This document shows, in pieces, positions 1 to 7,454 of a stretch of DNA of 62,503 nucleotides. Source of the DNA: Aerococcus sp. HMSC062A02 (GTDB lineage Bacteria; Bacillota; Bacilli; Lactobacillales; Aerococcaceae). The DNA lies in NCBI RefSeq assembly GCF_001809535.1, contig NZ_KV797910.1:21957-84459 (forward strand), written 5' to 3'. Under the pieces are notes generated by a model. That model worked only from the letters and a program-made list of their open reading frames with translations, was not told the origin of the DNA and ran no database searches. Made by a program: the position numbers and the translations under genes. Each line of letters begins with the position of its first letter. The stretch's first letter is position 1.

Positions 1-65
1 ACTTGTGAAATCACTCCGAGTCTGCCAAGTCGAAGCGGACTAAAGGGTGTGTGGGCTGACGCTTA
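1..65 (-). repeat. Copy of an intergenic RNA-like repeat, cut by the window edge
   Basis: On the minus strand this begins TAAGCGTCAGCCCACACACC and runs to TTCACAAGT at the window edge. The same ordered blocks (TTCGA, 4 bases, GCAGA, 11 bases, TTCACAAGT) recur with identical spacing beside mecA, and the first block recurs there a second time. The conserved spacing of diverged blocks points to a structured RNA or miniature repeat. Function unknown. Confidence 0.5.
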
Positions 66-218
66 ATTGACCAAGCTCCAATTAAAAGTTCCTATTGTAG
101 CTTGACACACCGAATGAATCCATCCCCGAAAAGTGGTGGGAGTCCAAAGCCTATCCAGCAACTCTTCTCGATAGGCAGACAGGACTTCCATCGCTTTTTG
201 ATATTGAAACGTTTTCAC
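63..218 (-). other. Short open frame of 51 codons, possible gene remnant
   Basis: The minus strand has an open frame of 51 codons from a GTG, or 42 from an internal ATG, ending in TAA at the edge of the repeat copy. Its composition is protein-like and rich in aromatic residues, with a C-terminus of the form GTFNWSLVN. There is no credible ribosome binding site, and the frame overlaps the promoter of the next gene. I do not recognise it. It may be a remnant of a larger, possibly mobile, gene, or chance. Confidence 0.2.
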
Positions 219-231
219 AAACTGTTATAAT
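204..231 (+). promoter_or_regulatory. Promoter of the TVP38-family gene
   Basis: TTGAAA (204-209) and TATAAT (226-231) are separated by 16 bp, a good vegetative promoter. The -10 box covers the ATG at 230, so that codon cannot be the start of the following gene when it is transcribed from here. Confidence 0.7.
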
Positions 232-271
232 GAATAGAGAAAGTTATTATAGAAAGGAGCTGGCTAGCCTA

Positions 272-928
272 GTGAGTAAAAAAATTAATTGGTCGAAATG
301 GGGGCGTTGGCTGGCCCTAGGATTACTCGTGCTTGTGAGCTGGTGGATCTTTAAGACCTTTAATCTCAACCGGGTCAGGGACTTGGTGATGACGAGTTCC
401 TATGCTGAAGGGTTCTATGTACTCTTGTGGACCTTCCTGCCTATGGGTTTCTTCCCGGTGCCTATCCTGGCTCTGGCGGGGGGAATGGGCTTCGGTCTAT
501 GGAAAGGATCGCTGCTGACAGTGATTGGGGCAAGTTTTAATATGTCCTTTATGTTTTTAATAGCCCGCTACCTCTTCCGACGCCCTGTACAGAATTTCCT
601 TTATGAACGTTATCCCTCCACCCAGGAGATCTTGTCCAGCAAACCCAGTCGCTTACGCCTAGTGCTGGCCCTTGCCCGCTTGATTCCTCTAATTCCCTAT
701 AATATTGAAAATTATGCTTTTGGTTTAACGGACATTACTTTTATCGACTACTTGCTGATTTCCTTAGTCACCATCTTGCCGGGAACCCTGATTTATGTCA
801 ATGTGGGGGACAAGGCGGTCGCGCCTAACACCTGGGACTTTGTCTTAGCGATTGGCCTTCTTCTGCTTCTAGTGGTTGGAACAGCCTTTCTTACCAAGTA
901 TATGCGCCAGCCGGAAGATAAGGACTAG
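272..928 (+). CDS. TVP38/TMEM64 (VTT/DedA-like) family membrane protein
   Basis: A polytopic membrane protein of 218 residues. After a basic N-terminus comes one membrane helix, then the VTT core: a proline/glycine-rich stretch FFPVPILALAGGMGFG followed by a helix ending in a basic ARYLFRRP segment, then two further hydrophobic spans. The family is linked to lipid scrambling or polyprenyl-phosphate handling, but the substrate here is not known. The GTG start is chosen because AGAAAGGAG lies 12 bases upstream and the in-frame ATG at 230 sits inside the promoter -10 box. It appears monocistronic. Confidence 0.8.
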   Translation: MSKKINWSKWGRWLALGLLVLVSWWIFKTFNLNRVRDLVMTSSYAEGFYVLLWTFLPMGFFPVPILALAGGMGFGLWKGSLLTVIGASFNMSFMFLIARYLFRRPVQNFLYERYPSTQEILSSKPSRLRLVLALARLIPLIPYNIENYAFGLTDITFIDYLLISLVTILPGTLIYVNVGDKAVAPNTWDFVLAIGLLLLLVVGTAFLTKYMRQPEDKD

Positions 929-1010
929 CTTTTTACTTTCATCTCTGGATAAAATTTTGTACACTTGACTTGAAGCTTGGAAGGGTCAGATTCAATGAAA
1001 GGGGCCTAGG

Positions 1011-1904
1011 ATGCTGAGTGCTTATTATCAATCTAAATTGGGAGTCATCCAACTGACTTATCAAGGGCGAAGCTTATATGGGCTTGCTTTTGACGATGAC
1101 CTGCCCCAAGATGGTCAACCGGCAGAGAGCTGCCCTGAATTAGAGGAAGTTTGCCAGGCCTTAGATGCTTATTTCGCCGGGCAAGCCGTCCAGCTAGCGC
1201 CTGAGAGCTTGGTTCTCCAGGGAACGCCCTTCCAGGAGCGGGTTTGGGCTTTATTAAGAGAAATCCCCTATGGCCGGGTGACGACTTACGGGGACCTGGC
1301 TCAGACCTATGAAGACCGCTACCAGGCCCCCATGTCTGCCCAGGCAATCGGCGGCGCAGTAGGGCTCAATCCCATTGCCTTATTGGTTCCTTGCCACCGG
1401 GTGGTCTCTAGTCGGGGACAACTGACGGGCTATGCTTATGGTCCCCATCGGAAGCAGGCCCTCTTAGAAGGGGAAGGTCTGACCTTTGATGACCGGGGAC
1501 AAGTCATTAATTTTTCGTCAATTAAATTAAAAGCTAAAGGAGCTGAAGAAATGGCAAAAAAGGATAAATATTTGGTCAAGTATGACCGTTCGCGCGAATT
1601 AGATAGCTTCAAAGTCAAGGGCTTTCGCTGCTATGACGGTTTGGATGTGATTGATGATCTGAAAGTGGGGACGGCGGTGGACCTCTTGGCAGAAGCGGAT
1701 AATCCTTATGATTCAGATGCTGTCCAAGTGGCTTATAAGGGCCATCAGTTAGGTTATCTCCCTGCAGATGACAATCACTTCATTAGCCAATTGCTTTATT
1801 TTGGCCATGGGAATATTCTAGAGGCACGGATTTTAAGCCTAAACTTTGACCAGGGCATAGAGCCTCTGATCACCATTCAAGTTCGTATCAAAGATAAACG
1901 TTAA
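1011..1904 (+). CDS. ogt: Methylated-DNA--protein-cysteine methyltransferase fused to a HIRAN domain
   Basis: Residues 1-160 are a suicide O6-alkylguanine-DNA alkyltransferase: TTYG at 91-94 and the acceptor motif PCHRV with Cys128. The helix that usually carries an Arg finger reads SAQAIGG, with Gln in its place. Residues about 181-297 form a HIRAN-type domain, known from SNF2 helicases and proposed to bind DNA ends or damage; it contains the typical NPYDSDAVQV and GYLPADDN stretches. A strong internal site, AAAGGAG, lies 8 bases before an in-frame ATG at 1551, so the HIRAN part (117 residues) may also be made alone. An SDR gene follows 28 bp downstream. Confidence 0.85.
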   Translation: MLSAYYQSKLGVIQLTYQGRSLYGLAFDDDLPQDGQPAESCPELEEVCQALDAYFAGQAVQLAPESLVLQGTPFQERVWALLREIPYGRVTTYGDLAQTYEDRYQAPMSAQAIGGAVGLNPIALLVPCHRVVSSRGQLTGYAYGPHRKQALLEGEGLTFDDRGQVINFSSIKLKAKGAEEMAKKDKYLVKYDRSRELDSFKVKGFRCYDGLDVIDDLKVGTAVDLLAEADNPYDSDAVQVAYKGHQLGYLPADDNHFISQLLYFGHGNILEARILSLNFDQGIEPLITIQVRIKDKR

Positions 1905-1932
1905 AGCAGAATACCAAGGAGGATATTATATT

Positions 1933-2679
1933 ATGTTATTAGAAAATAAAGTTGCCTTAATTACGGGTGCCGGTTCTGGTTTTGGTCGGGCGACGGCCTT
2001 ACTTTTCGCCAAGGAAGGGGCCAAAGTTGCTGCGGTCGATATTAATCGTGAAGCGGCTGAAGAAACCGTTAGTCAAATTGAAGCAGCAGGGGGACAAGCC
2101 CTGGCTATCCAAGCTGATGTGGCTGACGAAGCGGCTGTCAAAGCCATGGTTGAAGAAACTGTTGAGGCTTACCAAAGCATTGATATTCTCTTCAATAATG
2201 CGGGCATCTATGTTCCAGGCAATGTGGAAGAAACACCGCTCGATGCCTTCCAGAAGAGTTTGGCCATCAATGTTACGGCGGCTTTCCTAGCTTCTAAATT
2301 TGCTATGCCTTATCTCAAGGAAAACAAGGGGAATATCATTAATACGGCGTCTGCTGCCGGTCTGATCGGCTTCCCTGATGCGGTCTCCTATGCCGCTACT
2401 AAGGGGGCAGTGGTGTCTATGACCCAGGCGATTGCCGTGGACTATGCCAGTGAGGGAATTCGCTGCAATGCCATTTGCCCAGGCACAGGTAAAACGGGGA
2501 TGACTAATGAACTCTTGGAAGACCCTGACATTGCCCAAGGCTTCCTAGCACCTATCCCTATGCAACGCTTTGGGGAAGCGGAAGATGTGGCTAAAGCAGC
2601 CCTCTTCTTAGCTTCGGACCTTGGTTCTTATACGACGGGTCATGCCCTCCCTGTTGACGGCGGCTGGACCATGAGCTAA
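1933..2679 (+). CDS. SDR family NAD(P)-dependent oxidoreductase
   Basis: A classical short-chain dehydrogenase/reductase of 248 residues. It shows the cofactor motif TGAGSGFG (11-18), NNAG (88-91), the catalytic serine near 140 and the Tyr153-x3-Lys157 pair (YAATK), and ends in the usual PVDGGW segment. An Asp (VDIN, about 36) after the second strand suggests NAD rather than NADP. The substrate cannot be read from sequence; 3-oxoacyl- or glucose-dehydrogenase-like members look the same. Start supported by AAGGAGG upstream. A strong terminator follows. Confidence 0.88.
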   Translation: MLLENKVALITGAGSGFGRATALLFAKEGAKVAAVDINREAAEETVSQIEAAGGQALAIQADVADEAAVKAMVEETVEAYQSIDILFNNAGIYVPGNVEETPLDAFQKSLAINVTAAFLASKFAMPYLKENKGNIINTASAAGLIGFPDAVSYAATKGAVVSMTQAIAVDYASEGIRCNAICPGTGKTGMTNELLEDPDIAQGFLAPIPMQRFGEAEDVAKAALFLASDLGSYTTGHALPVDGGWTMS

Positions 2680-2705
2680 TTCGCCAGGCTTAATTGTAAA
2701 ATTAG

Positions 2706-2748
2706 AAAGGACCTCCCTCATCTTCTTGTTTGATGAGGAAGGTCCTTT
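2706..2748. terminator. Bidirectional terminator between the SDR gene and the ECF S component
   Basis: A long hairpin, AAAGGACC ... GGTCCTTT with an inner CCTCATC/GATGAGG stem, lies between two convergent genes with a T-rich flank. Confidence 0.8.
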
Positions 2749-2751
2749 AGT

Positions 2752-3252
2752 TTAGTCTTCTATAAAAGCTTGGAGGGCAGGTAGGCGGAGGCGACGGATG
2801 CTGCGGTTGAGGGGGATAGCTACGAGGATACCGAAGATATTTTGCAAGGAGTTGCCAGGAATGGATGGGATGGCTGCGGCCCAGTTATAGAGGATCCCTG
2901 TCCCAATGGCATAGCCGACCATCATCCAGATACTAGCTAGGATGAGCGCTGTCCAGTTGCCACCAGGTAATTTTTTCTTAGCTAAGCAACCAGCAATATA
3001 ACCTTGGAGGCCGTGGATGATAAAGGAAAAGACAATCCACTGGGGATAGCCGGAGATGAGGTCGATAAGGGCCCCGCTGGCTGCACCCACGATGCCGCCA
3101 GCTACTGGGCCAAGCAAGAGGGCAGAGGCATAGATGCCTGCATCACAGAGGGTGAAGATCCCGCTAGTGGCTGGAATAGGGATAACTACTAGGATCGATA
3201 GGGCAGTGGTAAGTGCCGTCAGAACGGCGATTAAGGGAAGCTTAGTTTTCAT
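2752..3252 (-). CDS. ECF transporter S component (substrate-binding membrane subunit)
   Basis: A hydrophobic protein of 166 residues with about five or six membrane segments. The pattern IPIPATSGIFTLCDAGIYAS followed by LLGPVAGGIVGAASGALIDLISGYPQW is typical of ECF S components of the riboflavin-transporter-like family, which capture a vitamin and dock on a shared EcfT-EcfA module encoded elsewhere. The vitamin cannot be assigned. Start supported by AAAGGAG 8 bases upstream. It is a single gene with its own promoter. Confidence 0.75.
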   Translation of the reverse strand: MKTKLPLIAVLTALTTALSILVVIPIPATSGIFTLCDAGIYASALLLGPVAGGIVGAASGALIDLISGYPQWIVFSFIIHGLQGYIAGCLAKKKLPGGNWTALILASIWMMVGYAIGTGILYNWAAAIPSIPGNSLQNIFGILVAIPLNRSIRRLRLPALQAFIED

Positions 3253-3290
3253 GCAAAGGACTCCTTTATCTTAATATTTCTTTAATCTTT

Positions 3291-3319
3291 AGTATAAGGA
3301 GTTTTGGGCTAAACTGCAA
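3291..3319 (-). promoter_or_regulatory. Promoter of the ECF S-component gene
   Basis: On the minus strand TTGCAG, 17 bp, TATACT lies 39 bp upstream of the start codon. No riboswitch is recognisable in the short leader. Confidence 0.65.
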
Positions 3320-3387
3320 ATATTTGTGTAAGGGTTCACATGTTTGAACTTAAAGTCAAAGAGAGACTCGCCTTCAAATAATAGGGA

Positions 3388-3461
3388 CTAAGCGAAGCTT
3401 CTGCTGAGCGTTTACTTTAGTCTGCAGAAGCTTTCGCCTTCTAGCTTAGAAATGTTATAAT
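3388..3461 (+). promoter_or_regulatory. Large inverted repeat and -10 box ahead of the FAD protein gene
   Basis: GCGAAGCTTCTGC (3392-3404) pairs with GCAGAAGCTTTCGC (3424-3437), with outer CTAAGC/GCTTAG arms. A TATAAT (3456-3461) follows directly and is the likely -10 of the next gene. The palindrome replaces a recognisable -35, so it could be an operator or a terminator. Confidence 0.45.
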
Positions 3462-3498
3462 AAAGAAAGTAAAAGCGAACAAGGAGCGACTAGAGACA

Positions 3499-4986
3499 AT
3501 GGAAAAAATTGCGATTATAGGTTTAGGGATTTCTGGCTCAGCTTGTTTGGCAGCCTACCAGCACTTGGCTCAGTCCCATGACTTTGACTTAGTTGTTTTT
3601 GACCGTGAGCCTTATTTGGGACAGGGGATCCCCTTCACAGAGTCTTATGAAGGGGCCCTGATGAATACTCGGAATGCTGGTCTGACCTATGACCAAGCTT
3701 ATTCCGGTGATTTTGAAACTTGGCTTAAGGCCAAGGATCCCGACCGCGACTGGCCTGAATATAGCTCCCGCTATCTCTTTGGAAGCTATTTAAGAGAACG
3801 GGTGGGGACGCTCTTGGAGAATCTCCAGGCCCAGCTGGTGAAGGAGTATGTGGCTAAAGTCAACTTCGACCAAGAGGCGGAGACTTGGTGTCTTGAGACC
3901 GAATCTGGCCAGGTCTACACGGGCTTCGACCGCATCCATCTTTGCTGTGGGGACTTGGGGACCAATGACTTCTATCGATTGGAAGGAACGTCACGCTATC
4001 TCAACCAGGCCTATCCCCTAGAGGCTGACCGCTATCAGATGGATGAGGAAGGGTTGCGACGGGTGGCCGTGATTGGAACAAGTTTATCAGCTATTGATGT
4101 GATTAAATACCTGGCTGATATTTGCCAGCCCAATCAAATTCTGGCCTTCTCCCGGGGCAACCAATTTCCGATTGTGAGCGGTAAGGAGGCCGAAGACCTG
4201 GCCTGGGCTTATCTCAGTGAGGAGAATTTTCAGGCAGCCCAGGAAGCGGAAGAGGGGCTGACCTACCAGCAGGTCGACCAGTGGATCCAGGCCGACTGCC
4301 AGAACCTAGGCCTAGATTGGGCAGACTGCCAGGAAGTGAGTCTCAGCCAAGGAATTGAAGGGATCCGTCGTGCGATGGATTGGACCAGCCAGGGAGCACT
4401 TTTGGAGGCCTTGGCCACCCGGGTGACCCGCCTCCTCTTCCACTACTGGCAATATCTGAGCCTAAGCGACCGTCAGCAATTTGCGGACAAGTACGACAAG
4501 GTCTTTTCCCTGGCCAAGGGTAAGATGCCCTTGGCGTCGGCTCAGCGTTTGTTAGACCTAGCCGATGAAGGCTGCCTCAGCTCCTGTTCGGGTGTTGAAG
4601 AAATTATTTATGATAAGCAGACTGGGCTCTACTACCTGCTCGACCAGGAGGGCATGATCATTGAAGAAGTGGACTATATTGTCAATGCGACGGGGATCAA
4701 TCTCGATTTAAGGCAAGCTTTGCCCCAAGATAGCCTCCTCTATGACTTGCGTGATCAAGGCTGGTTAAATCCTGATCCAGCCCAGGGAGTTAGCCTGGAT
4801 GTTAACCGCTACCAGCTAATTTCTCCGCGCTTTGGGCGCTTAGACCATGTCCATCCCCACGGCCTCTTAATTGCCCCCTCGGTCTACCACAATAATTCAA
4901 CGACTACCATCCAACGCTATGCCCAGGATGTGATCAACTGGCACTATTGCGGCCAAGACTACCGACAATCAGGACTCTGGCCTTAG
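3499..4986 (+). CDS. FAD/NAD(P)-binding oxidoreductase-like protein
   Basis: A protein of 495 residues opening with a dinucleotide-binding fold, GLGISGSA (8-15), followed by an acidic strand end VVFDRE. A second Rossmann-like motif, VIGTSLSAIDVIK, lies near 190-202, and a C-terminal INATG-like VNATG segment near 397 is typical of this fold. It resembles the NAD_binding_9 type of FAD-dependent proteins. The reaction is unknown. It is followed after 9 bp by an acetyltransferase gene, so the two are probably co-transcribed. Confidence 0.7.
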   Translation: MEKIAIIGLGISGSACLAAYQHLAQSHDFDLVVFDREPYLGQGIPFTESYEGALMNTRNAGLTYDQAYSGDFETWLKAKDPDRDWPEYSSRYLFGSYLRERVGTLLENLQAQLVKEYVAKVNFDQEAETWCLETESGQVYTGFDRIHLCCGDLGTNDFYRLEGTSRYLNQAYPLEADRYQMDEEGLRRVAVIGTSLSAIDVIKYLADICQPNQILAFSRGNQFPIVSGKEAEDLAWAYLSEENFQAAQEAEEGLTYQQVDQWIQADCQNLGLDWADCQEVSLSQGIEGIRRAMDWTSQGALLEALATRVTRLLFHYWQYLSLSDRQQFADKYDKVFSLAKGKMPLASAQRLLDLADEGCLSSCSGVEEIIYDKQTGLYYLLDQEGMIIEEVDYIVNATGINLDLRQALPQDSLLYDLRDQGWLNPDPAQGVSLDVNRYQLISPRFGRLDHVHPHGLLIAPSVYHNNSTTTIQRYAQDVINWHYCGQDYRQSGLWP

Positions 4987-4995
4987 GAGGTATAT

Positions 4996-5589
4996 ATGTT
5001 AAGTCACTATGAAAAAATGCGTGCCGGCCAATGGTACGACGCCAATTATGATCCGGATATCCTCGCCAAGCGAGAAGCAGCAAAAAGCAGGGCCCACCGC
5101 TTCAACCAGATCGATCCTGCTGATCGCAAAGAAGCTGAGACTGCCTTAGCTAAGCTACTAGGGGACCTGCCTGAAGGCCTGGAAGTCATGGCGCCGCTTT
5201 ATGTGGACTACGGCGACAATATTCACTTCGGCAAACACTGCTTTGTCAACCACGCCTGTTACTTTATGGATGGGGCCCGGATTGAATTTGGGGACCATGT
5301 CTTTATCGGCCCTTATTGTGGCTTCTATACGGCTGCCCATCCCCTGAGGGCAGAAGCCCGCAATGCGGGCTTGGAGCAAGCCCGACCTATTAAGGTTGGT
5401 TCTGACTGCTGGTTCGGGGCTAATGTCTCAGTGATGCCAGGTGTCAGTATCGGTTCAGGCTCTGTAATTGGGGCCGGGTCGGTGGTTACCAAGGATATCC
5501 CAGAGAACTCCCTCGTCATGGGGGTCCCCGGCCAGGTGATTAAGACGATCGACCAGGACCAGGGCAATTCATTTACAAATGAGCCTTAG
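4996..5589 (+). CDS. maa: Sugar O-acetyltransferase (maltose/galactoside type)
   Basis: A left-handed beta-helix acetyltransferase of 197 residues. An N-terminal Maa domain (MRAGQWYDANYDPDILAKRE) precedes hexapeptide repeats such as IEFGDHVFIGPYCGF and VGSDCWFGANVSVMPGVSIG. The catalytic His115 lies in YTAAHPL. It transfers acetyl from acetyl-CoA to sugars, usually regarded as detoxification. Length is normal. The ribosome site AGGAGG overlaps the stop of the preceding gene's tail, indicating an operon. Confidence 0.88.
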   Translation: MLSHYEKMRAGQWYDANYDPDILAKREAAKSRAHRFNQIDPADRKEAETALAKLLGDLPEGLEVMAPLYVDYGDNIHFGKHCFVNHACYFMDGARIEFGDHVFIGPYCGFYTAAHPLRAEARNAGLEQARPIKVGSDCWFGANVSVMPGVSIGSGSVIGAGSVVTKDIPENSLVMGVPGQVIKTIDQDQGNSFTNEP

Positions 5590-5648
5590 AATGTTAGAGT
5601 TAAAAAGCGAGTTCTTGAAAACGACAACAAAATAGTAAGGAGTTTGTC

Positions 5649-6113
5649 ATGCCAGCAATCCAGGATATTTTAAGCCAATTATTTAAAGAAATGAAGGTTC
5701 CTGTAGAATACCGGCCTTTAGATGGTGGCCAGCACCTCTTTGCCTTAGCTTATCAGTTAGGGGAAGACAAGGTCGTGCCTTGCCATATCATTGCCCGGGA
5801 CTTTAACGAGGGAGAAGCCACCACGGACTTTCAAATTAACTACCGCCAGCTCTGCCAGGTGGAAGACTACCAACAGACGGCCAAGGCCCTCGAAGTCATC
5901 AATGATTTGAACCGTGAACGGAGCGGCTATTACAACCTGATCCTCTCGGGCGATGGGGAAATCTATACGCGCTGCTTGTCGCGGACCGGTGAGGACGTCC
6001 GGGTTCTCTATGAGCTCATGACTTTGGGTGCTAGCGTTGCCCGGGACCTCTATCCGCGACTGGAGCAAGCCATCAACAATAAGACCGTCAAAGTCGCTGA
6101 ACGATCCGAATAA
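5649..6113 (+). CDS. YbjN-like conserved hypothetical protein
   Basis: A soluble protein of 154 residues without signal or membrane segment. The arrangement of strands (LFALAYQLGEDKVVPCHIIAR, ATTDFQINY) with a long closing helix (ELMTLGASVARDLYPRLEQAI) resembles YbjN/chaperone-fold proteins. This is a weak, fold-level judgement. Two Cys and no catalytic motif are evident. It is followed after 15 bp by a metal-sulfur assembly factor gene, so the pair is probably one transcript. Confidence 0.55.
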   Translation: MPAIQDILSQLFKEMKVPVEYRPLDGGQHLFALAYQLGEDKVVPCHIIARDFNEGEATTDFQINYRQLCQVEDYQQTAKALEVINDLNRERSGYYNLILSGDGEIYTRCLSRTGEDVRVLYELMTLGASVARDLYPRLEQAINNKTVKVAERSE

Positions 6114-6128
6114 AGAAAGGAAGTTTAT

Positions 6129-6488
6129 ATGAGTGAAGAAAATTTTACCGACCTTTCCAAATTTGAAGATTTGAAACTCATGGACGAAGCCCTCTATGAG
6201 GAGTGTATCCAGGCCTTAGAGCAAGTCATTGACCCGGAACTGGGCATTGATATTGTCAACCTGGGGCTGATTTACGACTTGCTCTATGACGGTGAGGGCC
6301 ATCTCCTGATTAAGATGACCCTAACCACTATGGGCTGTCCTCTCCAGGATGTGCTCATGGAATCGGCGGCCATTGCCCTGGATGATGTCGATACGATTAA
6401 AGAAATGAAGATTGACTTGGTTTGGGTGCCTGCTTGGACAACCAAACGTCTTTCGCGTTACGCCCGCATCGCTTTAGGGATTCGCTAA
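6129..6488 (+). CDS. Metal-sulfur cluster assembly factor (MIP18/DUF59, SufT-like)
   Basis: A MIP18-family protein of 119 residues. It carries the family hallmark VIDPELGIDIVNLGLIYDL, and the reactive cysteine in TTMGCPLQD. Such proteins help carry or insert Fe-S clusters into target enzymes. The N-terminal 25 residues are acidic and poorly conserved. RBS AAAGGAAG upstream. Other suf or isc genes are not next to it. Confidence 0.85.
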   Translation: MSEENFTDLSKFEDLKLMDEALYEECIQALEQVIDPELGIDIVNLGLIYDLLYDGEGHLLIKMTLTTMGCPLQDVLMESAAIALDDVDTIKEMKIDLVWVPAWTTKRLSRYARIALGIR

Positions 6489-6620
6489 TTGATTGAAAAA
6501 AGTAAGGGGCCGGCTTGGGACATCCCTCGCTTGGTCCAGAAAACTTGGACCGATGGAAAGCCTAGGGAGGGCACTGTGAGGACTTAGGTCTCTTAAAGAA
6601 TCACGACTAGGCTTGGAAAG
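6489..6620 (+). other. Non-coding spacer with nested stems
   Basis: Contains GGTCC/GGACC (around 6531-6553) enclosed by CCCTC and GAGGG arms. It has no T-run and no recognised riboswitch family. It could be the leader of the following gene. Confidence 0.25.
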
Positions 6621-6626
6621 GTGCAT

Positions 6627-7217
6627 ATGAAACGATTTTTTTTAGGAGCCATTCTAGCTCTCGGGCTAGCTTTGGCTTTTATTTCTTTGTCATATTTTGT
6701 GATCATGGATCATTTAATTGTGGATGAGACGCCCAAGCAAGCTGATGTGATTATTGTGCCAGAGGGGATGATTACTGAGGAACGGGCCGAGAGGGCGGCT
6801 AACCTTTACCGGGGAGGCTATAGCCGGTCTGGTAAGCTGATTGTGTCGCCCTATGACCAAATTAATGGCGCATACTATGCCGAACATGGCGTGCCAGAGT
6901 CCGCTATCGTCAATGATGCCACAGCGACCTCTACCTATGAGAATGCGACCCATAGCTTGAAGATGATGGAAGAGGCGGGCTATAGCTCCGCTTTGGTGGT
7001 TTCCTCAGACTATCATATGTTGAGGACCAAGATGATCTTCGAGCGAGTTAACCGTCGCTATGACTTCGATCTTACCTTCGTTGCTGCCTACCACCGCCAG
7101 GGGGATCATTGGGTGACTTGGAAGGAAGGACCGGACTATATCCAAGACTTTGCCCAGCAAGAATTCTACAAGTACTGGGCTTATCTCTTGTATCTTTACC
7201 ATTTTGTGAACCATTAG
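6627..7217 (+). CDS. YdcF/SanA/ElyC-like DUF218 protein
   Basis: A protein of 196 residues with one N-terminal membrane anchor (about 5-28) and an external DUF218 domain. Seen are the early QADVIIVPEG strand, RAERAANLYRGGYS, and the later SALVVSSDYHMLRTKMIF, matching the family's conserved SxxHMxR region. Family members are linked to envelope or vancomycin-barrier functions. The ATG at 6627 is preferred over the GTG at 6621 because GGAAAGG lies just upstream. Confidence 0.8.
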   Translation: MKRFFLGAILALGLALAFISLSYFVIMDHLIVDETPKQADVIIVPEGMITEERAERAANLYRGGYSRSGKLIVSPYDQINGAYYAEHGVPESAIVNDATATSTYENATHSLKMMEEAGYSSALVVSSDYHMLRTKMIFERVNRRYDFDLTFVAAYHRQGDHWVTWKEGPDYIQDFAQQEFYKYWAYLLYLYHFVNH

Positions 7218-7245
7218 GCTGGAGTGTTTGGGCTCCAGCTTTTTT
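7218..7245 (+). terminator. Terminator after the DUF218 gene
   Basis: GCTGGAG, 7-base loop, CTCCAGC, then six T. It begins directly after the stop codon. Confidence 0.85.
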
Positions 7246-7454
7246 AGTGAATTGCGCTGGAGAGCATACCTTGCGCTTTTGAATTTGGACCTTAAAACTT
7301 TATTGGATAAGATGATTTTATCTTCAGAAATAGGGGAAAATGATAGAATAGAGATAGTTATGGGCTTATCCTCATCATAAATTAATTTAAGTACCTTTGA
7401 TTTATGCTAAAATTTTAATCATTGGTATAAATTTGCGAAAGAGGAGTGATTGCA

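Noticed and set aside
1-229. 3' part of RNase P RNA or another known stable RNA
   Set aside because: No recognisable conserved core; only the match to the repeat beside mecA is supported.
230-271. ATG at 230 as start of the TVP38-family gene
   Set aside because: It lies in the promoter -10 box; the GTG at 272 has a ribosome site.
1551-1904. HIRAN segment as a fully separate gene
   Set aside because: The frame is continuous with the alkyltransferase, so a fusion is annotated; the internal start is kept as a finding.
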